From Oscillospiraceae bacterium (GTDB lineage Bacteria; Bacillota_A; Clostridia; Oscillospirales; WRJC01), in NCBI GenBank assembly GCA_009785015.1, contig WQXD01000114.1, positions 1 to 10,024 on the forward strand: a DNA stretch of 10,024 bases. Reading direction: 5' to 3'. Positions 1-5,085 of this stretch are shown here, one piece after another; within the stretch, counting starts at the first letter, position 1; each line of letters starts with the position of its first letter. Below the pieces are notes generated by a model. The model had not been told where the DNA came from and searched no databases. It saw only the letters and a list, made by a program, of their open reading frames with translations. Both the position numbers and the translations under genes were made by a program.

Positions 1-519
1 AACAATATGCACATATTATTCGGAGCGAAGGGATATTCCTATTTCTTGTATTCAGCCATCGGGCCCGACGGCGGCGGCGAAAATTTTTCTACGTCCGCGC
101 TCGCCTGGGATGGCAGTACGACTCCGCTGTACGACATGATAAAATCAATAAACGGCGAATTTGCCGCTTATGATCATGCTTTCATACAATTCAAGCAGGA
201 CGGGTTCATTCCCGTAAATATGAAAGACTCGCTTTTGAAAGCGTTTGAGGACGGGCTTATCACAGACAGATACGGACGGCTGATTAAAGTCGAGACAGAC
301 GGCGTCATGCTCAACGGCTGCTTTGATTTCGGCGGACAAAAGGGAGTATATCTGTTTAACTGGGATATGAACGCCTCCGTTGACGCGTTTCTTACATTCG
401 ACGGCGAAACGGCCTACGTTCTTTGGGGGAAAAACGGCGCGGAATCGTCCGGCACGAGCGAGGCGCTGAATACCGCGCTTGAAGCGGGCGAGGGTAAATT
501 CCTGGTGTTTGAGAAATAA
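1..519 (+). CDS. Glycoside-hydrolase-like protein, C-terminal part (5' end outside window)
   Basis: The reading frame is open from base 1 (Asn-Asn before the first Met), so this is the 3' end of a longer gene and the ATG at position 7 is probably internal. About 172 residues are visible. The segment GAKGYSYFLYS followed by a Gly/Asp-rich stretch and 'ALAWDGSTTPLYDMIKSIN' resembles the end of the catalytic barrel in beta-galactosidase-like glycoside hydrolases, where a phrase of the type 'D-G-x-x-T-P-L-Y' leads into the last helix. The remaining ~110 residues, with alternating hydrophobic strands such as KGVYLFNW and GKFLVF at the end, look like a small beta-sandwich. No catalytic acids can be assigned because the upstream barrel is missing. 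The family number is not determinable, and the substrate is unknown. It stops at TAA 517-519 and its last codons belong to a 27-bp repeat found again at 1178-1204. Confidence 0.6.
   Translation, partial: NNMHILFGAKGYSYFLYSAIGPDGGGENFSTSALAWDGSTTPLYDMIKSINGEFAAYDHAFIQFKQDGFIPVNMKDSLLKAFEDGLITDRYGRLIKVETDGVMLNGCFDFGGQKGVYLFNWDMNASVDAFLTFDGETAYVLWGKNGAESSGTSEALNTALEAGEGKFLVFEK
491..517 (+). repeat. 27-bp direct repeat, copy 1
   Basis: This copy starts AGGGTAAATTCCTGGTGTTT and covers the codons for the last residues (GKFLVFEK) of the hydrolase-like gene up to the T of its stop codon. It matches 1178-1204 at 26 of 27 positions; the only difference is G507 versus A1194. Similarity ends sharply on both sides. 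Confidence 0.85.
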
Positions 520-539
520 GAAAATCGGCGGCAACGAAT

Positions 540-555
540 GTGAACGATAGTTCAC
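540..555. promoter_or_regulatory. Inverted repeat GTGAAC-N4-GTTCAC upstream of brnT
   Basis: A perfect 6-bp inverted repeat with a GATA spacer lies between the hydrolase-like gene and the brnT promoter, about 35 bp upstream of the -35 box. There is no T-run after it, so it does not look like an intrinsic terminator. It could be a binding site, for example for the BrnA antitoxin or for an unrelated regulator. That role is a guess from position alone. Confidence 0.3.
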
Positions 556-589
556 GTTCAAATGATAGTAACGTGGCGTGAAATTAATG

Positions 590-619
590 TTGACTTATTT
601 TGCATTTCATGGTTATTTT
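590..619 (+). promoter_or_regulatory. Predicted promoter of the BrnT/BrnA operon
   Basis: TTGACT (590-595) and TATTTT (614-619) are separated by 18 bp. The predicted transcript would begin near 626, just before the AGGAGG ribosome binding site at 631-636. This agrees with translation starting at TTG 644 and not at the upstream ATG 578, which would lie ahead of the promoter. Confidence 0.5.
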
Positions 620-643
620 ATTTTTTGCGGAGGAGGATATAAT

Positions 644-934
644 TTGAAATTTGAATGGGATGAACGCAAAAACCAAATAAATATAAAAAAGCACAACGTT
701 TCTTTTGAAGATGCAGAAACTGTTTTTCAAGATATTTTTGCTGTCTACTTTGACGATGACGAACATTCGTTGGAGGAAGAACGATTTATCATAATTGGAA
801 TATCAGAAACTCTTGACCGCGAACTTTATGTTTGTTATTGTCTTCGTGGCGAAAATGATGAAATAACTCGAATAATATCAGCGCGAAAAGCAACCAAACA
901 AGAAATTGAATTATATCAGGAGGGATTAAAATGA
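644..934 (+). CDS. brnT: BrnT-family toxin (type II toxin-antitoxin)
   Basis: The gene encodes 96 residues when started at TTG 644, which has AGGAGG at 631-636 seven bases upstream. An in-frame ATG at 578 would add 22 hydrophobic residues with no ribosome binding site and would precede the promoter. The N-terminal FEWDERKNQINIKKHNVSF segment, the following 'FEDAETVF' helix and the C-terminal 'RIISARKATKQE' segment are the hallmarks of BrnT, a small RelE-like fold ribonuclease toxin whose expression blocks growth until it is neutralised by BrnA. Toxin first, antitoxin second is the usual order for this family. The stop codon overlaps the start of the next gene (ATGA, 931-934), implying translational coupling. 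The region looks more AT-rich than the hydrolase-like gene to its left, in keeping with a mobile module. Identification by family motifs is strong; toxicity in this host is inferred. Confidence 0.9.
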   Translation: MKFEWDERKNQINIKKHNVSFEDAETVFQDIFAVYFDDDEHSLEEERFIIIGISETLDRELYVCYCLRGENDEITRIISARKATKQEIELYQEGLK

Positions 935-1134
935 GAGAATTAACCGCCGAAGATTTCAAGAGAGCGAAAAAAAACCCATTTTATGAAAAGTTAATAAAAG
1001 AAGTCGTAGTACCAGTTCGCCGCGAAGATTATGCAATATTTGAAGAAGTTGCGAACATGAACGGGGAAACGCCGGAATCAGTTATGAAACGCTGTTTAAA
1101 GATGGCAGCAAAAGAGCTGAAAGAACACGACTGA
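931..1134 (+). CDS. brnA: BrnA-type antitoxin, short variant
   Basis: This 67-residue protein overlaps the toxin gene by 4 bases and has an AGGAGGG ribosome binding site at 918-924. Its N-terminus (LTAEDFKRAKKNPFYEKL) is charged and would be expected to wrap the toxin. Residues ~27-62 (VPVRREDYAIFEEVANMNGE followed by TPESVMKRCLKMAAKEL) have the strand-helix-helix pattern of a ribbon-helix-helix DNA-binding domain. Family knowledge says BrnA dimers bind BrnT and autorepress the operon. It is shorter than commonly described BrnA proteins, and its C-terminal helix does not show the usual G-x-G-Y-Q-T-type turn, so it is assigned mainly by position next to brnT and by fold pattern. It ends 13 bases before the converging permease gene. 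Confidence 0.75.
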   Translation: MRELTAEDFKRAKKNPFYEKLIKEVVVPVRREDYAIFEEVANMNGETPESVMKRCLKMAAKELKEHD

Positions 1135-1147
1135 AAATAATTTTACA

Positions 1148-2290
1148 TTAGCGAAGCGCAATTCCAAAAAAATATTTAGGGTAAATTCCTGGTATTTGAG
1201 AAATGACGGCGTTAAAGTTAAAAATTATCGCCATAAATATCGACGCATTTAGAATTACCAATGGCACGGAAAAGCAAAAACTCCAAAAGTACAGATTGGT
1301 GTAAAAATAATAACTGCCGATATTCTGTTCTTGAATGAAATTTATAAATAAATTTATATAGTGCGGTATGTCCAGTATATTTTTATCGGCAGGGAAAAAG
1401 TTTGCGGGTATATATAAATCAAACGACGCGACAAAGGGGATAATTGTCAATACTGCGATTGTTGCGGCAAATTTAATATAAAAGATTGTATTTTTTCCGG
1501 TTTCCTTATTCATCAATACAGGAATAAATTTCAATAAGTTCCCAAACAAAACAATAAAAAGTATAACTCCGATTAAAAAGAACAAGATGTCTTTAAATTG
1601 TGAAACTATCTTCTTGTTCTCCGACAAATCAAATTTTTCGTAATTGCCCAATTTCCCTTTTAACAAAAGGTCCAATTCCATTTCTTCGGTTGTGCATATA
1701 TTACCGCTCGTTTCATCTTTGATATATAAATAGCCAACTTCGTTATTTTGCGTCAGATTCAGGCTGTACGGGACGATTATATAGTCTTTGCCGTCAGATG
1801 AAATCCGGGTTAAAAACGATTTGTCCGGTTTGTAAACTCCCGCAACTGTAATTTCCAAATCAAACAGATAAAATCTCGCGCCGATTATATCTATTGATTT
1901 AAAGAGTTTATTCGCGAGGTTTTCGCTTATCACCGCGCCTGTATTGTCGAATTTGCCGCTCTTCATATTTAAAGGGTGAAAATCGGCATAATTTTCGTCC
2001 GTGGAAATAATCCCGACAGAGGCAAATATTCCCCCGGCGGACCAAACGTACCCCGACGAAACCGACTGTGCGTTAATTGATATATTCCCGGGATATGATT
2101 CGGCTTTTTGTATCTCCGATATTTCCGAAAACGTCGCTTTGCCGTATCCGTAATTTATATAGCCGGAACAATCGGGGATAGCCGACGATGATTTATTTAT
2201 CATTGTGACCGTCATATACGGCAATACAAATAAAATGATTGACAATACCGCAGCTTTAATAATGTTTTTTATACGAATATCCGAATTCAT
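1148..2290 (-). CDS. MacB/FtsX-like ABC transporter permease (no local ATPase)
   Basis: This 380-residue membrane protein is the last gene of the operon. A helix at ~10-30 is followed by a ~200-residue extracytoplasmic domain and then three helices near 231-259, 267-291 and 328-358, the FtsX/MacB layout. The extracytoplasmic part contains the phrases 'FHPLNMKSGKF', 'GAVISENLANKLF' and 'ITVAGVYKPD', which match the MacB periplasmic core pattern of Gly-rich turn, 'vIS..lA..lF' and 'VVGV'. Known relatives work with an HlyD-type adaptor and a MacB-type ATPase to move peptides or other molecules outward or to act as mechanotransmitters. The adaptor is immediately upstream (ATGA overlap 2287-2290), but no ATPase gene is present. 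The last 18 residues are unusual: I363-P371 are encoded exactly by the antisense of a 27-bp repeat that matches the end of the hydrolase-like gene, so the C-terminus may have been remodelled. Confidence 0.75.
   Translation of the reverse strand: MNSDIRIKNIIKAAVLSIILFVLPYMTVTMINKSSSAIPDCSGYINYGYGKATFSEISEIQKAESYPGNISINAQSVSSGYVWSAGGIFASVGIISTDENYADFHPLNMKSGKFDNTGAVISENLANKLFKSIDIIGARFYLFDLEITVAGVYKPDKSFLTRISSDGKDYIIVPYSLNLTQNNEVGYLYIKDETSGNICTTEEMELDLLLKGKLGNYEKFDLSENKKIVSQFKDILFFLIGVILFIVLFGNLLKFIPVLMNKETGKNTIFYIKFAATIAVLTIIPFVASFDLYIPANFFPADKNILDIPHYINLFINFIQEQNIGSYYFYTNLYFWSFCFSVPLVILNASIFMAIIFNFNAVISQIPGIYPKYFFGIALR
1178..1204 (+). repeat. 27-bp direct repeat, copy 2
   Basis: This copy starts AGGGTAAATTCCTGGTATTT and matches 491-517 at 26 of 27 bases. 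Read on the plus strand it still spells GKFLVFEK followed by a stop (TGA in place of TAA), and the single difference is synonymous for Val. On the minus strand it supplies nine in-frame codons (residues 363-371) of the MacB-like permease. The two copies are 687 bp apart and enclose the BrnT/BrnA module. Confidence 0.85.
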
Positions 2291-3327
2291 TTGTTTGTCA
2301 CCCGGACCGTTTCCCCCGGCATCAGGTATGTTGACGACGATATGACAACATCATCATAGGAAGTTATACTCCACCCGCCTATTGCGGCGTATAGATTATT
2401 GACGGCAATTATATTCACCTCTACAAATTTGGAATAGTATTCAAGCCCGAATAAGCCCTGACGCTGTTTTACCACATATACCCCATATTTATTTGCGCCC
2501 AACGAAATAATTGCCCTGTATGGAATGACAGTATCATACAGTTCGGTTCTGTGAGTGATTGCCAACGGGACGGATTGTTTGTTTGTCAAATAGTCGCTTT
2601 TTACCTGCGCGGAATACCTGTATGTATTTGTGGCGGCGTCATATTCTTTTTCCCCGACCGCCGTTTCCTTTGCCGCCTGTGCTTTATTTTCTTCGTAATA
2701 TAATATCACCTCGTCTTTGATATTATATTTTTCCGCGTCTTTTTCCGGCAAATTGAAAACTGCTTTTGCATTGGTTTTATTGTCATATACCCCAACCAAG
2801 CTCACGCCCGGATTTATCGTTTTCCCCGGCTGGGCGTTTAAACTGTACACAATCCCGGACATATCAGCGTAAATTTTCCCGTCGGTCGGATATTTTTCTT
2901 TATATATCCTCAATTCTTCTTCTTCGATGTCCGCCTGTAACTTCAATTCGGCGAGCAAATTGTTGTCGGATGTTTGGGCTATCATGTTTTTTACTTTCAG
3001 GATATTCAATTCTTTGCGTTTCATTTCCAGATAATATTCCCTCGCCTCAACCTCAGCCAAAACGTCGCCTTCGCTGACTGTATTTCCTTCTTTGACTGAC
3101 ACATTTGTGATTTTGACCGGAAAATCATATATTATTTCATACGCGCCGTCATAAATCACCTCTCCCGTATATTCGTCAGATACCGTCAAATCCGTTTTGA
3201 CGGGATTTATGACTTCTACTTCGGGTTGGATTGACGTTGCGATACTCTTCGACAAAAACGTGCAGACAATCAAAAAAATCAAAACGCCGAGTGTAAGTTT
3301 ATATAATATCTTTTTCGCGTTGCTCAT
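2287..3327 (-). CDS. HlyD/RND-type membrane fusion (adaptor) protein
   Basis: The protein has 346 residues. An N-terminal membrane anchor (~8-32) precedes an extracytoplasmic adaptor. The two halves of a lipoyl-like barrel-sandwich domain are at ~68-94 (VKITNVSVKEGNTVSEGDVL, the classic 'V..G..V..Gd.L') and ~149-181 (GKIYADMSGIVYSLNAQPGK). Between them is a short charged helical hairpin (~95-147), and beta-barrel domains follow. In known systems such proteins bridge a MacB- or RND-type inner-membrane component to the cell exterior, and in Gram-positives they work with MacB-like ABC exporters. The permease gene follows with an ATGA overlap, supporting partnership. The gene starts 16 bases after the MalG-type permease, with AAGGGG about ten bases ahead of the ATG. 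It has no lipobox. The substrate cannot be read from the sequence. Confidence 0.85.
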   Translation of the reverse strand: MSNAKKILYKLTLGVLIFLIVCTFLSKSIATSIQPEVEVINPVKTDLTVSDEYTGEVIYDGAYEIIYDFPVKITNVSVKEGNTVSEGDVLAEVEAREYYLEMKRKELNILKVKNMIAQTSDNNLLAELKLQADIEEEELRIYKEKYPTDGKIYADMSGIVYSLNAQPGKTINPGVSLVGVYDNKTNAKAVFNLPEKDAEKYNIKDEVILYYEENKAQAAKETAVGEKEYDAATNTYRYSAQVKSDYLTNKQSVPLAITHRTELYDTVIPYRAIISLGANKYGVYVVKQRQGLFGLEYYSKFVEVNIIAVNNLYAAIGGWSITSYDDVVISSSTYLMPGETVRVTNK

Positions 3328-3343
3328 AATTCAATTTCCCCTT

Positions 3344-4183
3344 CTATTTCAAATTCGCGTTTTCGATTCCGTAAATCAACGAATCCTTCAAGTGTAAAAA
3401 CAATAAGAATACGGGAATGATCGCCAATATCCCGCATACGAAAGATATTCCGAGTTTCGATTGGTTTATATTCGACAAAAATACCGACAGGGGATATTTT
3501 GTCGGGTCTTTCAAAAAAATCAACGGTTGTTCGACCATGTTCCAGTTGTCGATGAAGTTCAGCACAAACAAGGACGCGACCCCGGCTTTACAACAGGGTA
3601 TGGCGATTTTGAACAATATCTGCAGATGGTTCGCCCCGTCTATCTTAGCCGCTTCGATCAGATTGTCGGGAATCGACGAAAAAACCTGCGTGATGAGAAA
3701 AACCCCGAATGTCGAAAATATCCCCGGCAAAATGACTGCCGTGTACGACCCTATCAGATTTATTTTTTCAAATACGATATAATTCGGCACCAGCATGACT
3801 TGAACGGGCATCATCATCAATATAATCATAAAGTAAAAGATAACGTTTTTCAGCGGAAATTTGAACTTCGCGAAACCGTACCCTCCCAAACAGGATACGA
3901 ATACCTGCCCCGTCATGATCGCCGCGGAAATAAACACGGAGTTCCAGAATTTCATCAGATATGCGGGATTTATCAAAAAAACATTGATATATCCCTGAAG
4001 CGAAAATTTGTCGGGAATGAAATGCATATTTATTTTTGTATTGTCGCCGTAGCTTTTTATTATTTCATTTTCGCTCATGAAAGAGTTTGTAAAAATGAAA
4101 AACACGGGAAAAACTACGGCGATTGCAATCAATATCAGAGCGATATAGACGATTATGTCAACGATTTTTTTGTACGCAGTCAT
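3344..4183 (-). CDS. Carbohydrate ABC transporter permease, MalG type
   Basis: The protein has 279 residues with six predicted membrane helices. The first is at ~9-31, and the binding-protein-dependent transport fold starts near residue 70. The cytoplasmic coupling loop carries an EAA motif at ~177-196 (EAAKIDGANHLQILFKIAIP), which docks on the transporter ATPase. The N-terminal region and the short C-terminal tail ending in ENANLK are typical of the MalG half of sugar importers, where the tail reaches the ATPase dimer. Its start overlaps the end of the MalF-type gene (ATGA, 4180-4183), so the two halves are probably translated together as a 1:1 complex. The upstream ribosome binding site is weak, in keeping with coupling. 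The likely substrate is an oligosaccharide, judged from family and from the hydrolase-like genes on both sides. The specific sugar is unknown. Confidence 0.92.
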   Translation of the reverse strand: MTAYKKIVDIIVYIALILIAIAVVFPVFFIFTNSFMSENEIIKSYGDNTKINMHFIPDKFSLQGYINVFLINPAYLMKFWNSVFISAAIMTGQVFVSCLGGYGFAKFKFPLKNVIFYFMIILMMMPVQVMLVPNYIVFEKINLIGSYTAVILPGIFSTFGVFLITQVFSSIPDNLIEAAKIDGANHLQILFKIAIPCCKAGVASLFVLNFIDNWNMVEQPLIFLKDPTKYPLSVFLSNINQSKLGISFVCGILAIIPVFLLFLHLKDSLIYGIENANLK

Positions 4184-5079
4184 AATTCAACGTCGCCTGC
4201 CTTTTTTCTCAATCTGAAAAGCAGTAAAATTAATATGAATATAACTACAAAAATCATAATCGCGCCGACTGCCAAACGCAGATAGTTCAAATTCTGGAAA
4301 TTATTATTCATAAAGTGCTGGATCATATATATGCTCCGGTTCGGATGAGGCCCGAACAAGATAAACGCTTCACGAAACGACTTGAACGAGTTAATGATGG
4401 ATATTACGAGTATAAAGAACGTGTACGGGATAATCAGCGGCAAGGTTATTTTGAATAACTGAGTGAAACTGCCCGCTCCGTCTATTTCCGAGGCTTCGCA
4501 GTATTCTTTCGGGATCGAGTTCAACGCCGAGAAAAACAGGATTATGTTATATCCGCTGTTTTTCCACAAGTACAGCACCACGAGCATGAAAAAAGAGTTC
4601 GACGAGTTTATCCAATCCACCGGAGTTATGTTTAAAAACCCCAGAATATTGTTTATCATTCCCGTTTCGCTGAAAATAATCTGAAAGACCAACACCACTG
4701 ACGCCACGGGCAAGACGAGCGGGAAGATAAAAACCGTCCGAAAAAAATTATATCCCCTCAGTTTTCTAAACAATAACAGCGCGACCGCGAGCGAAATGAC
4801 CATTATCAACGGCACGGCGACGAGATTAAACTTGAGCGTATTCCACGCGGCGAGCCTGAACGCCGCGCTGCTCAAAACGTCGATATAGTTCTGTACGCCG
4901 ACGAAGTTCGAGATGTTCAGGTTTTCGGCGAACGACATACACACGCAAACTCCGAACGGGACTGCGAAAAACAACATCATTCCGACAGTTGACGGCAGGC
5001 AAAACAAAATTCCGACAAATGATTCTCTTCTGCCCGGTTTACGGTTTAACCTGCGGTTTGCTTTTATGCTTTTGTTCAT
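4180..5079 (-). CDS. Carbohydrate ABC transporter permease, MalF/LacF type
   Basis: The protein has 299 residues. A basic N-terminus leads into a first helix (~21-48) with the 'LPSTVGMMLFFAVPFG' pattern of MalF/UgpA/LacF-type permeases. Five further helices follow. The coupling loop has an EAA motif at ~195-214 (EASEIDGAGSFTQLFKITLP). It would pair with the MalG-type protein encoded immediately downstream and receive ligand from the solute-binding domain encoded immediately upstream, whose stop is only 6 bases before this ATG. No good Shine-Dalgarno sequence is visible, so translation probably depends on coupling with the fusion gene. A cognate ATPase is absent from the window. Many Gram-positive sugar importers of this class borrow a shared MsmX-type ATPase encoded elsewhere, which is the simplest explanation. 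Confidence 0.92.
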   Translation of the reverse strand: MNKSIKANRRLNRKPGRRESFVGILFCLPSTVGMMLFFAVPFGVCVCMSFAENLNISNFVGVQNYIDVLSSAAFRLAAWNTLKFNLVAVPLIMVISLAVALLLFRKLRGYNFFRTVFIFPLVLPVASVVLVFQIIFSETGMINNILGFLNITPVDWINSSNSFFMLVVLYLWKNSGYNIILFFSALNSIPKEYCEASEIDGAGSFTQLFKITLPLIIPYTFFILVISIINSFKSFREAFILFGPHPNRSIYMIQHFMNNNFQNLNYLRLAVGAIMIFVVIFILILLLFRLRKKAGDVEL

Positions 5080-5085
5080 ACATTT

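Noticed and set aside
540..555. Intrinsic terminator after the hydrolase-like gene
   Set aside because: The stem is only 6 bp with mixed composition and no T-run follows.
145..561. Minus-strand open frame of 138 codons
   Set aside because: It is antisense to the hydrolase-like gene, has no family resemblance, and its start lies in the inverted-repeat region without a ribosome binding site.
578..643. Longer N-terminus for the BrnT protein from ATG 578
   Set aside because: It adds 22 residues not typical of the family and precedes the predicted promoter, while TTG 644 has AGGAGG at proper distance and yields the standard BrnT N-terminus.
1133..1145. Bidirectional terminator between brnA and the permease gene
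   Set aside because: Only a short AAAAT-A-ATTTT symmetry is present, too weak for a terminator hairpin.
3461..4285. Long plus-strand open frame of 274 codons
   Set aside because: It lies antisense to the MalG-type permease, its composition is that of a shadow frame (many Arg, His, Gln, Tyr), and it has no ribosome binding site or recognisable domain.
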